Below, in pieces: positions 32,116 through 37,956 of a stretch of 41,711 bases of DNA; positions within the stretch are counted from its first letter, which is position 1; each line of letters begins with the position of its first letter. Both the position numbers and the translations under genes were made by a program. The DNA comes from a virus. Below the pieces are notes generated by a model. It searched no databases. It worked only from the letters and a program-made list of their open reading frames with translations, and was not told where the DNA came from. The stretch lies in IMG/VR virus record IMGVR_UViG_3300037234_000192, positions 1 to 41,711 of that record. One strand, written 5' to 3'.

Positions 32116-32412
32116 TTATTTAGACTGGTCTATGTATAACCTTAACCTTATACGTTGCTCTTCTGTTAATATTCCTTTGCCCTCTTTAAGCTCTTTAAGT
32201 TTTGTTCCGTTGTTCATTGCTTTGATTATTGCACCATGCATATTATCTCCGTCAATAAGATATTGGTCCTTATTTAATACTTGGGCAACTCCCAATATTT
32301 TTACGCTTTTGCTTAGGTCAGAAATCTTATTACCCATCCACATATTAACAATAAACGACGTTAAAACTATTACTACAATAGAAATACTATTTATGATACT
32401 TGCTTTGTGCAT
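32116..32412 (-). CDS. Membrane-anchored small protein
   Basis: A 98-residue protein starting at ATG 32412 (MHKASIIN) behind AAAGGAGAAATA. Residues 5-24 are a transmembrane helix (INSISIVVIVLTSFIVNMW); the rest is soluble and basic. The start overlaps the stop of the NinB-like gene (TAATG). It might tether a function to the membrane; the role is unknown. Confidence 0.55.
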   Translation of the reverse strand: MHKASIINSISIVVIVLTSFIVNMWMGNKISDLSKSVKILGVAQVLNKDQYLIDGDNMHGAIIKAMNNGTKLKELKEGKGILTEEQRIRLRLYIDQSK

Positions 32413-32819
32413 TATTTCTCCTTTGTTGGCAAGGTTATCCACATAAACCCTTGGGTTCGTAGCCAATCTACGGAACCTTCGATCAACTCGTTCATCTTCT
32501 TACAGCTTAATTTAGTTATACTTGGAATAAATGTGTAAAGTATTCCCTTAATCTCGATTACTTCAGGTGTAAAATCGTCAGGCATAACGTTAAACTTCAA
32601 CATAGCTTCCCAATGTGCATCAGAATCGCCTGTTTCCTTGGCTAACTGCTTTAACAAAATACCTTTCCACCATGCGGTTTGCTTTAACGTTCGTTCCTTA
32701 GCGTCACTCCAAGCTTCTATCGTTACTTTACTTCGTTCATGCTTATTAAGTTCATCTTCAAAGGATGGACGATCAAAACAAGCTTCACCGTTTATCTTGG
32801 TTACCTGGAACTCTTTCAT
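32412..32819 (-). CDS. NinB-like recombination protein
   Basis: A 135-residue protein. RSKVTIEAW, then RTLKQTAWWKGILLKQLA, and later PSITKLSCKKMNELIEGSVDWL follow the layout of NinB (Orf) family proteins: 'rs..Qn...W..l..', 'mp..f', 'pS.t.m....'. In lambda, NinB assists RecA-independent recombination by helping Beta load on SSB-coated DNA. Here ERF and SSB genes are neighbours, which supports the call. It could also be an unrelated small helical protein. Confidence 0.5.
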   Translation of the reverse strand: MKEFQVTKINGEACFDRPSFEDELNKHERSKVTIEAWSDAKERTLKQTAWWKGILLKQLAKETGDSDAHWEAMLKFNVMPDDFTPEVIEIKGILYTFIPSITKLSCKKMNELIEGSVDWLRTQGFMWITLPTKEK

Positions 32820-32822
32820 TAT

Positions 32823-33179
32823 TTACCCTTTCGCTTTTTTTATTGCCTCTTGTATTCGCTGAATTCTATCAGGGTCATCTTCCCATGCGTAACCGTTTGC
32901 CAACATCTGCAATGCTTCTTCACATGCACTAATAATTTCTGAATTAATACATGTTTCTGGTTCACCTGCTAACTTTTTTCTTACATCCTCAACTGCGTCT
33001 ACTAGCGATTGTTCTCTTTTATTCATATCTTCTCTAGGCTTGTAGTCTTCTGGACTCATTATGTGGTCATAGAACCTAGAACCTGATGATATTTGAAAGA
33101 ATGTTGCTCCTACCGTTTTTTTGCTCTTTTCATCATAATAGAACTCCATACCAGTGATTGTTATTTTATCTCTGCTCAT
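32823..33179 (-). CDS. Hypothetical protein next to ERF gene
   Basis: A 118-residue protein with an N-terminal strand-rich part (KITITGMEFYYDEKSKKTVG) and a helical C-terminus (DRIQRIQEAIKKAKG). It has one gap base to the ERF gene, so it is in the same transcription unit. No family recognised. Confidence 0.55.
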   Translation of the reverse strand: MSRDKITITGMEFYYDEKSKKTVGATFFQISSGSRFYDHIMSPEDYKPREDMNKREQSLVDAVEDVRKKLAGEPETCINSEIISACEEALQMLANGYAWEDDPDRIQRIQEAIKKAKG

Positions 33180-33180
33180 T

Positions 33181-33843
33181 CTATTTATCCTTTCTCTTGG
33201 TATCCCAATCTACAATTGTGTCTACTCTTCCTAGAATCCAACTCTTTTGCGTATCGCTGAAATCTTTACAGCATGAATATGTAAACTGTTTATCCTGCTC
33301 TTGACAATAGTCTTTCATGTATTCAAATACTATCTTCTCTGTTAATGGGCTTCCAGTGGCTTTCAGGTCGTCTTTAAAGTTCTTCTTTGGTGCTTTGGGT
33401 CTATTATCCATAGTGTCAGCGTCCTTTGTGTCGTCTATGCAGAATAAGCCGTTTAGAGCGTATTTACGCGCGTAACTAGAGGTACTACCTGTTATTTGTG
33501 AAGCGTCCATACCCTTCTTAGTGAACGACTCTCTAGCGAACCCATTACATGAAATCTCTTCTTCACCGCATTTTATAGTTGCCGTAGCCTTAATATAAAA
33601 TCTTTCGCTTGACTCTATCTGTTCTGTTGTAACGCCTCTTTTATCTTTTACCTCTGTTACTATATCTCCACCGCTACCGCCAAGCACAAGAATTTCGTCT
33701 GATATGGTTAGTATGCCATCACCCAATAAAGGCTTAACGGCTTCCAGGATGTCTTCACAGCTACGATAATTGTAGTTACCGAAGTTGTTCTTTTGGGCTT
33801 TGTTGCATTTAAGCTCTTGTTGTATCTTGTTTAGTAGTTTCAT
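33181..33843 (-). CDS. erf: ERF-type single-strand annealing recombinase
   Basis: A 220-residue recombinase of the ERF superfamily. The N-terminal signature NNFGNYNYRSCEDILEAVKPLL, the strand pair GVTTEQ...FYIKATATIKCGEE, and the GSTSSYARKYALNGLFC motif match it. P22 Erf is about 204 residues. It anneals complementary strands and circularises or repairs phage DNA. The C-terminal 60 residues are basic and may bind SSB or DNA. SSB and NinB/NinG genes are encoded in the same operon. No partner exonuclease was recognised. Confidence 0.85.
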   Translation of the reverse strand: MKLLNKIQQELKCNKAQKNNFGNYNYRSCEDILEAVKPLLGDGILTISDEILVLGGSGGDIVTEVKDKRGVTTEQIESSERFYIKATATIKCGEEEISCNGFARESFTKKGMDASQITGSTSSYARKYALNGLFCIDDTKDADTMDNRPKAPKKNFKDDLKATGSPLTEKIVFEYMKDYCQEQDKQFTYSCCKDFSDTQKSWILGRVDTIVDWDTKRKDK

Positions 33844-34058
33844 TTTACCACCTTAAAAACAGAGGTCTGAGTTTGTTTAACCTTTTGAACTCGATCAGTA
33901 CCCCTGAGAGCATAAATATGTCCAGTCCCTATATCCATAGCACAGAACGGCCCATGAAATGTTTTCATTAGAATCTGATGCTTGTACAAAAAGCATTCTC
34001 CACCTTCTATCTCATCAAAACAACAATCGCCTTTCTCTTGATTAATATTATATTCCAC
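33840..34058 (-). CDS. Small phage protein
   Basis: A 72-residue beta-rich protein (KGDCCFDEIEGGECFLYKH ... ALRGTDRVQKV). It has the same layout as the 68-residue protein at 31893-32099 (charged start, aromatic strand, final V-x-K-V), so the two may be distant paralogues. It overlaps the ERF start by 4 bases. Confidence 0.55.
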   Translation of the reverse strand: MEYNINQEKGDCCFDEIEGGECFLYKHQILMKTFHGPFCAMDIGTGHIYALRGTDRVQKVKQTQTSVFKVVK

Positions 34059-34242
34059 GATCTGCCTCCTCGTCTTTTATTAGTTGCTTTATATTTTCAT
34101 ATAGCTCCTTATATCCTTCAGCAAGTTTGAATGATGATTGTGCTAGGCTTATTTTGCATGCAAATGTGTATGCTTTGCCTGTGCAATCGTGCATTCGTTC
34201 AAGGCCTTTAATTCTTTCGAGTATTTTATCTTCAATTTTCAC
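34048..34242 (-). CDS. Small helical hypothetical protein
   Basis: A 64-residue helical protein (MKIEDKILERI ... DEEADRGI), with charged heptads and two Cys. It overlaps both neighbours by 11 bases. No family recognised. Confidence 0.55.
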   Translation of the reverse strand: MKIEDKILERIKGLERMHDCTGKAYTFACKISLAQSSFKLAEGYKELYENIKQLIKDEEADRGI

Positions 34243-34474
34243 GTTGAGCCGCCTTTCCTAATACCGTTACCACTACGTCCTTTACCTTTTCCCATGCTTC
34301 TGATTCTTCAGTTAAAATAACTACTGGAAATTCAATCGATAAAGCGTTTCGTAACTTCCTTAACGATGCTACGTACTTATCAAGTGGCTCTTCAAGGATG
34401 ATATTGTCCTCATCTGTACCACTTATCTTACTAATTATCTTTCGTACTCTCTGTTCTATCTTTTGCGAGTCCAT
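34232..34474 (-). CDS. Acyl-carrier-protein-like protein
   Basis: An 80-residue protein whose length and pattern match an acyl carrier domain. Helix 1 is IEQRVRKIISKISGTDEDNI. A loop with EEPLDKYVASLRKLRNAL replaces the usual 'DDLGADSLD.VEL', and EFPVVI follows, then a closing helix. The serine that would carry phosphopantetheine seems to be kept (S37, A-S-L instead of D-S-L), but Asp and Gly are lost. It might be a true carrier, a decoy for host ACP or only a fold look-alike. It overlaps the gene on each side. Confidence 0.4.
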   Translation of the reverse strand: MDSQKIEQRVRKIISKISGTDEDNIILEEPLDKYVASLRKLRNALSIEFPVVILTEESEAWEKVKDVVVTVLGKAAQREN

Positions 34475-34601
34475 TGTAATCCTTTCCTATAGTGCTGATA
34501 ATTGCGTCTGTTGCAAGGTCTTCCATAGTAAATCCATGCTCCGCGCAGAATATCTTTAACATTCTGTGTGCTTCTTCTGAGATGTGTATTGCTTTTCTCA
34601 T
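34431..34601 (-). CDS. Ribbon-helix-helix-type small regulator
   Basis: A 56-residue protein (MRKAIHISEEAHRMLKIFC ... TKDN). The N-terminal strand, the first helix (SEEAHRMLKIFCAEHG) and the second helix (MEDLATDAIISTI) follow the Arc/CopG/ParD ribbon-helix-helix pattern. It is the first gene under the promoter at 34625-34653, whose spacer holds a near-palindrome, so autoregulation is plausible. Its end overlaps the ACP-like gene by 44 bases. It has an AGAAAGGAATAGC start site. Confidence 0.6.
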   Translation of the reverse strand: MRKAIHISEEAHRMLKIFCAEHGFTMEDLATDAIISTIGKDYNGLAKDRTESTKDN

Positions 34602-34624
34602 GCTATTCCTTTCTTGTTACCCTA

Positions 34625-34653
34625 ATGATAGTCTACATGTAAACATAAGTCAA
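34625..34653 (-). promoter_or_regulatory. Leftward early promoter with operator-like spacer
   Basis: -35 TTGACT (34653-34648) and -10 TATCAT (34630-34625), spacer 17. Inside the spacer, GTTTACATGTAGAC (34644-34631) is a near-perfect palindrome centred on CATG. The same GTAGAC/CATGT block is in the spacer at 29784-29800. It drives the RHH regulator and the recombination genes. Confidence 0.65.
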
Positions 34654-34664
34654 GTGTTAATTAA

Positions 34665-34889
34665 TTATTTTTGCAAATAAGCCTCACCTAAGCAATCGTG
34701 TCCGTATGCTTTCTTAAGGGCTGTGTTTAATTTTCTGATCACTTTGTTAGCCACATCTTCCCGCTGTTTAAACTCCAATGCACATGCGTTCCGATCTTCC
34801 CGAACATACATTACATGGACTCTATCCCTCTCTCTTCTGATAATGTCTCTTAAATCCCATAAATCCTTCTTGTTAATGTCTATCTTCAT
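34665..34889 (-). CDS. Small basic helical protein
   Basis: A 74-residue protein from ATG 34889 (MKIDINKKDLWDL) behind GAAAGGAATAACATG. It is Arg/Lys-rich and helical (RDIIRRERDRVHVMYVREDR). The role is unknown. It ends just before the 34625-34653 promoter. Confidence 0.55.
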   Translation of the reverse strand: MKIDINKKDLWDLRDIIRRERDRVHVMYVREDRNACALEFKQREDVANKVIRKLNTALKKAYGHDCLGEAYLQK

Positions 34890-34903
34890 GTTATTCCTTT
34901 CAG

Positions 34904-35137
34904 TTATTCTGGTAGCTCTTTCATTTCCCACTTGTATGTAGAAACAAAAAACCTACGTTTCTCTGTTCTCCTAATCAATTTAGTAGTACTTTTTTTACTG
35001 CCACAGCCCGGACAATACTTTAGGTTCCCCCTCTCGTATATATTCCAATGTACGCCACAATCATCACAAACTTCTCTCTCGTGCCAACCTAGTCCAATTC
35101 TCCCGCATTCCAGTCGCTCAAGTGATGAAATATACAT
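34904..35137 (-). CDS. Small zinc-ribbon protein
   Basis: A 77-residue protein with C-x2-C (VCDDCGVHW) and C-x2-C (KYCPGCGSKKS), one zinc ribbon, then a basic C-terminal strand (TEKRRFFVSTYKWEM). It is like the ribbons in RNA-polymerase or translation-associated proteins, but the partner is unknown. It shares one base with the preceding gene. Confidence 0.6.
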   Translation of the reverse strand: MYISSLERLECGRIGLGWHEREVCDDCGVHWNIYERGNLKYCPGCGSKKSTTKLIRRTEKRRFFVSTYKWEMKELPE

Positions 35138-35508
35138 TATTGACCTTTCTTTGGATAATTAATAACCGGACAGTTATAATGTGCGTCTATAGATTCCCAA
35201 ATATCCTTGGCACGCTTGTAATTGGCCTCGCAGCCATTTATATAAATTGTATAGATAATCATATTCTTAACTATCTCTGTAACATGTATCTTGTTACCAC
35301 TTAGATATACAGTGTATTCTATAAAACCCCAATTATTGTTCCATTTTTGTCTCTTGGCTATACAATCTTTAGTTGCCTTTTGGGACACTAATATGTCATA
35401 AAGACCATCTAAAAACTCATCGCTCTCAGTTTTTGGCTTAGTATCGGCATGGTTTATCGCTAAGTAAATCATTATCCCTATTAACGCTACTATTATAATG
35501 TATATCAT
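35137..35508 (-). CDS. Membrane-anchored hypothetical protein
   Basis: A 123-residue protein. Residues 1-19 are a hydrophobic helix (MIYIIIVALIGIMIYLAI), then a soluble beta-containing domain (WGFIEYTVYLSGNKIHVTEIV). Probably N-terminally anchored in the inner membrane. No family recognised. Confidence 0.55.
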   Translation of the reverse strand: MIYIIIVALIGIMIYLAINHADTKPKTESDEFLDGLYDILVSQKATKDCIAKRQKWNNNWGFIEYTVYLSGNKIHVTEIVKNMIIYTIYINGCEANYKRAKDIWESIDAHYNCPVINYPKKGQ

Positions 35509-35530
35509 TGTTTCCCTTTCTATTTAGTTG

Positions 35531-35902
35531 TTAGACTTTAAGTAAAAGAATCGAGCCTAAGTGTTCCTTTAATTCATCTAACTCTACTCCTAAAAAATCA
35601 AAGCATCTCCACGCTATACCTTCTTCTTTTATATTGATTATGCACTTTTCACCTGAATTGCTCATCCATAGGTCACCGTCTCTGTATTTCTTCCCGTCTT
35701 TCTCGATATAGAAGACAGGTAGATAATCGGCATATTCCTTGAAGTCCATATACTCAGTATACTTTCCGTTTGTCTCTCCTATTATCTTTAAGATTGCATT
35801 ATCTTTGCTTCTTCTTAAATATTCGCCCTCTACAAACTTTAAGCTCACGGTATCAAAGATGTCAAACTTCATTAACTCTTTTTTGTAAATTCCGTTCTTC
35901 AT
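35531..35902 (-). CDS. YopX-like protein, divergent copy
   Basis: A 123-residue protein. From residue 11, MKFDIFDTVSLKFVEGEY aligns with MKFDVFNT of the two proteins at 37136-37845, and YRDGDLW matches the family's 'yRdGDi' turn. The C-terminus (LEHLGSILLLKV-like) lacks the GNKYENPELL end. The GAAAGGAATAACATG site favours the longer start at 35902 with a 10-residue extension. YopX-family proteins are common in phages; their role is unknown. Confidence 0.55.
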   Translation of the reverse strand: MKNGIYKKELMKFDIFDTVSLKFVEGEYLRRSKDNAILKIIGETNGKYTEYMDFKEYADYLPVFYIEKDGKKYRDGDLWMSNSGEKCIINIKEEGIAWRCFDFLGVELDELKEHLGSILLLKV

Positions 35903-35912
35903 GTTATTCCTT

Positions 35913-36101
35913 TCAGTTATTTAGTATAAACTCTGGTATTCCTTCTTCTGCTGCGTACCTGGTTAAAAAATAGTTGTTTCCTTTTATTCTTAGTTCGTCT
36001 GTTAAATCGTTGCAGTCGTAAGTTACACATACTAATGGTCTTTTAAACATGCTTCCACGAATGTAGTAGTATCTTTCGCCTTCAGGTACTCTAATCATCA
36101 T
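35913..36101 (-). CDS. Small hypothetical protein
   Basis: A 62-residue protein beginning MMIRVPEGERYYYIRG at ATG 36101, 7 bases after GGAG. It is beta-rich and aromatic, and ends in EEGIPEFILNN. Its start lies inside the end of the upstream gene. No family recognised. Confidence 0.55.
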   Translation of the reverse strand: MMIRVPEGERYYYIRGSMFKRPLVCVTYDCNDLTDELRIKGNNYFLTRYAAEEGIPEFILNN

Positions 36102-36309
36102 CAATAGTCTCCGAAAACATTTCTTCTAATAATTCTCTCTTATAAACTACCATTGCGCCTATTGCAGCGTTTCTACCGCCAAAATAATAACAATCATCGA
36201 TACTGTCATCATTTGTTTTAGCTTCCGAAGTGAGTATAATCACTATAGCTTTATGTCTGTTCTTTAACTCTATTATCAACTCAGATGTTGGTACTAATTC
36301 TAATTCCAT
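36091..36309 (-). CDS. Small phage protein, ELIxELKxR type
   Basis: A 72-residue protein (LVPTSELIIELKNRHKAIVIIL ... YYFGGRNAAIGAM). The 'ELi.EL..R....v' helix followed by a strand and a G-G-x-x-A-A-I-G turn is frequent in short phage proteins of unknown role. It is the first gene left of the long non-coding stretch. Confidence 0.6.
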   Translation of the reverse strand: MELELVPTSELIIELKNRHKAIVIILTSEAKTNDDSIDDCYYFGGRNAAIGAMVVYKRELLEEMFSETIDDD

Positions 36310-36627
36310 GATTAACCTTTCTTTAACTTATTCAGGATTACTGTATGTCAGGGTATAAAGTGTCCTTACGCAACTACTCAATTGTTAGAATAATCACATA
36401 AGAACACTAATTTATTCAGTCTCACTTGTAGAGGTTCTGGTTTAAAAAGTTTAACGGTTGAGTCCATTTTTTGTAGCTGTGGGTTCCGTTAATATACACA
36501 CTAATTAAAGTGGCTAGGGTACAATTTCCCTAGTCTAACCATTTCTGGTGCTACGATGCTTCCGAGATTGCACGACGCTAGCAAGAGCGATTTGTTTCCC
36601 CTCAGGGCTATCTAACAAACAAGACAT
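36310..36627. other. Non-coding stretch with several hairpins
   Basis: No credible gene on either strand over 318 bases. It contains a perfect 6-bp hairpin CTAGGG/CCCTAG (36514-36519 with 36528-36533, loop 8) and a CGCT/AGCG hairpin (36576-36579 with 36586-36589). A weaker GTGC/GCAC pair encloses 36548-36573. It may be the leader of the downstream early genes, a second RNA or a replication region. Nothing decides among these. Confidence 0.4.
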
Positions 36628-36749
36628 AAAAAAACCGCTTGACAGATAACTCGGTGAAAATTTGGGATAAAGTCAAGATGATAAGTCTTGGCCGAGTTAC
36701 CCGTTAAACGGTTTCATTATTGTATTGTTTATCTATTTCACTTTATCCT
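36628..36749 (-). ncRNA. Pseudoknot-forming small RNA with own promoter and terminator
   Basis: A predicted RNA of about 120 nt. It starts near 36749 under the promoter at 36756-36784 and ends in a seven-U run (36634-36628). Outer stem: AAACCG (36714-36709) with CGGTTT (36637-36632). Inner stem: TAACTCGG (36699-36692) with CCGAGTTA (36654-36647). Inside it is a CAAGA/TCTTG hairpin (36690-36686 with 36678-36674). The 5' end, GGATAAAGT (36748-36740), is perfectly complementary to ACTTTATCC (36673-36665) in the inner loop, giving a pseudoknot. No reading frame fits. It could be a regulator, decoy or attenuator; I match it to no known family. Confidence 0.6.
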
Positions 36750-36755
36750 ACCCTA

Positions 36756-36784
36756 ATAATATACCTGTAGTCCTCAAATGTCAA
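36756..36784 (-). promoter_or_regulatory. Promoter of the pseudoknot RNA
   Basis: A perfect -35 TTGACA (36784-36779) and -10 TATTAT (36761-36756) with a 17-base spacer. It is nested in the end of the terminator at 36786-36815. Confidence 0.7.
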
Positions 36785-36785
36785 T

Positions 36786-36815
36786 AAAAAAAGCCCAAGA
36801 AATTAATCTCAGGCT
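36786..36815 (-). terminator. Terminator after the Tad2-like cassette
   Basis: AGCCTGAGA (36815-36807) pairs with TCTTGGGCT (36800-36792), including two G-U pairs; the loop is 6 nt and a seven-U run follows. The stem sequence is the same as in the terminator at 37884-37917. Confidence 0.75.
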
Positions 36816-36849
36816 CTTTGCCATTGTCGCGTAACTTAAACACTATCAT

Positions 36850-36877
36850 ATTATACTAGATTCTGTTAGTTAGTCAA
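36850..36877 (-). promoter_or_regulatory. Short-transcript promoter
   Basis: -35 TTGACT (36877-36872) and -10 TATAAT (36855-36850), spacer 16, overlapping the end of the Tad2-like gene. Its RNA would be about 55 nt long before the terminator at 36786-36815. Confidence 0.5.
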
Positions 36878-37124
36878 CTATAAACCAATCATCTGCTAGA
36901 AGATCATCGTTTTGTGGATTCCAAGGTGCATAATCTCTATTTTTATCTGGGCAGTCAAGTCCGTATCTACTGAAAAGAAATGGATTTTTAAATTTAGCAA
37001 TGCCTTTTTGTAGCATAAGTACCATAGGTAAATCTTCCCAAAGTTTCCTTGCTACCTTGTTTCCGAAGCCTGATTTAAGGTATTCTAAAGCCTCTCCAAA
37101 GTTCATAAGTTTCTCTTCTGACAT
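36870..37124 (-). CDS. DUF2829/Tad2-like protein (anti-Thoeris candidate)
   Basis: An 84-residue protein. MNFGEALEYLKSG (residues 7-19) and KVARKLW, then a Pro/Trp segment (YAPWNPQ) and LLADDWFIV at the C-terminus, match the DUF2829 pattern ('MnFGeAi..lk.G.kVaRkgWng', 'dmlAeDW.iv'). This family includes Tad2, which sequesters the cyclic ADP-ribose signal of Thoeris and so blocks the defence. A GLFGN-like insertion lies between the two N-terminal motifs. It is in a cassette with two YopX-like genes, bounded by terminators. Its ligand is unknown and could also be another nucleotide signal. Confidence 0.7.
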   Translation of the reverse strand: MSEEKLMNFGEALEYLKSGFGNKVARKLWEDLPMVLMLQKGIAKFKNPFLFSRYGLDCPDKNRDYAPWNPQNDDLLADDWFIVD

Positions 37125-37135
37125 AATGTTCCTTT

Positions 37136-37486
37136 CTATTTAAGTAATTCTGGATTCTCGTATTTGTTTCCTAATAGCTTACGGCCTTCCACATAGTGTA
37201 GCTCGTGAGCGTAACGATAGTCTTGTTTAGGCTCAAAGACATAAAAACCACTTTCAAAGTCGTATCCTATAGCCATTTTATCACCATACCATTCGTATAC
37301 ATCACCCTGACGGTACTTAACGCCCTCTTCCTCTATGTAATAGACTGGAATAAAAAATTCATCTGCTGGATAACAGTCATATTCTATAGTAAATCCAAGT
37401 TCACCACTTTGTGACATGTGAAACCATCTTGGATACCCTTCTTCTTCCCATTTCTTTTCTCGTGTGTTAAATACGTCAAATTTCAT
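37136..37486 (-). CDS. YopX-like protein, copy 2
   Basis: A 116-residue protein starting at ATG 37486 (MKFDVFNT) behind GGAGACAAC. It shows YYIEEEGVKYRQGDVYE, AIGYDFESGFYVF and the end LLGNKYENPELLK, the YopX-family pattern ('yreGDiv', 'eviGNiyenPeLL'). It is a close paralogue of the next gene upstream and overlaps its stop. The biochemical role of the family is unknown. It lies directly upstream of the Tad2-like gene. Confidence 0.75.
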   Translation of the reverse strand: MKFDVFNTREKKWEEEGYPRWFHMSQSGELGFTIEYDCYPADEFFIPVYYIEEEGVKYRQGDVYEWYGDKMAIGYDFESGFYVFEPKQDYRYAHELHYVEGRKLLGNKYENPELLK

Positions 37487-37845
37487 GTTGTCTCCAATAA
37501 TTCTGGATTCTCGTACTTGTTGCCGATTAGCTCGCATCCCCATAAATAACCAAAGTTTTGAGAATCTGAGAACTCTTCCCCGGGAGTATAAATACAAAAG
37601 CCTATCTCATAATCATATCCTATTGCATACTTATAGTTATACTTAGTATGTCCATATATATCTCCATCACGTAGCTTTTCGCCGTCATCGTCCATGTAAT
37701 AGACTATAATGCAGTCATCATCACCAGAAAAAAAGGCATATTCATTATTAACAAGATAAATAAGCTCTCCATAAATATTAATAAGCCATTCTTCGTCGAG
37801 TGTTACCCACTTCTTAGTCTTTGTGTTAAATACGTCAAATTTCAT
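37483..37845 (-). CDS. YopX-like protein, copy 1
   Basis: A 120-residue protein (MKFDVFNTKTKKWVTLDEE...) with YYMDDDGEKLRDGDIY, KYAIGYDYEIGFCIY and CELIGNKYENPELLE, the YopX pattern. It shares its start, middle and end motifs with copy 2 and with the divergent copy at 35531-35902. It is the first gene after the terminator at 37884-37917 and probably uses the extended -10 promoter at 37868. Confidence 0.75.
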   Translation of the reverse strand: MKFDVFNTKTKKWVTLDEEWLINIYGELIYLVNNEYAFFSGDDDCIIVYYMDDDGEKLRDGDIYGHTKYNYKYAIGYDYEIGFCIYTPGEEFSDSQNFGYLWGCELIGNKYENPELLETT

Positions 37846-37867
37846 TTGATTTCCTTTCTGTTAACCT

Positions 37868-37876
37868 ATTATAGCA
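37868..37876 (-). promoter_or_regulatory. Extended -10 promoter of the accessory cassette
   Basis: TGCTATAAT (37876-37868) is an extended -10 box placed just after the terminator. No good -35 box is seen. It would drive the YopX/Tad2 cassette. Confidence 0.5.
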
Positions 37877-37883
37877 TAGTTAA

Positions 37884-37917
37884 TAAAAAAAGCCCAAGAT
37901 TTTTAGGTCTCAGGCTT
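37884..37917 (-). terminator. Terminator upstream of the accessory cassette
   Basis: AAGCCTGAGA (37917-37908) pairs with TCTTGGGCTT (37899-37890), 10 pairs with two G-U; the loop is 8 nt, followed by a run of U. It has the same stem sequence as the terminator at 36786-36815. Confidence 0.75.
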
Positions 37918-37956
37918 TCCAACGAACTCTAACACTATCTAAGGAAGGGATACTTA

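Noticed and set aside
36310-36460. 29-codon frame beginning with ATG GAC TCA ACC on the minus strand
   Set aside because: It has no ribosome binding site, no coupling to a neighbour and no recognisable features; it lies inside the non-coding region by chance.
36481-36620. tRNA-like or self-cleaving RNA in the non-coding stretch
   Set aside because: It has hairpins but no T-loop motif, no acceptor stem and no hammerhead core (CUGA lies next to GGGGAAAC without a stem between).
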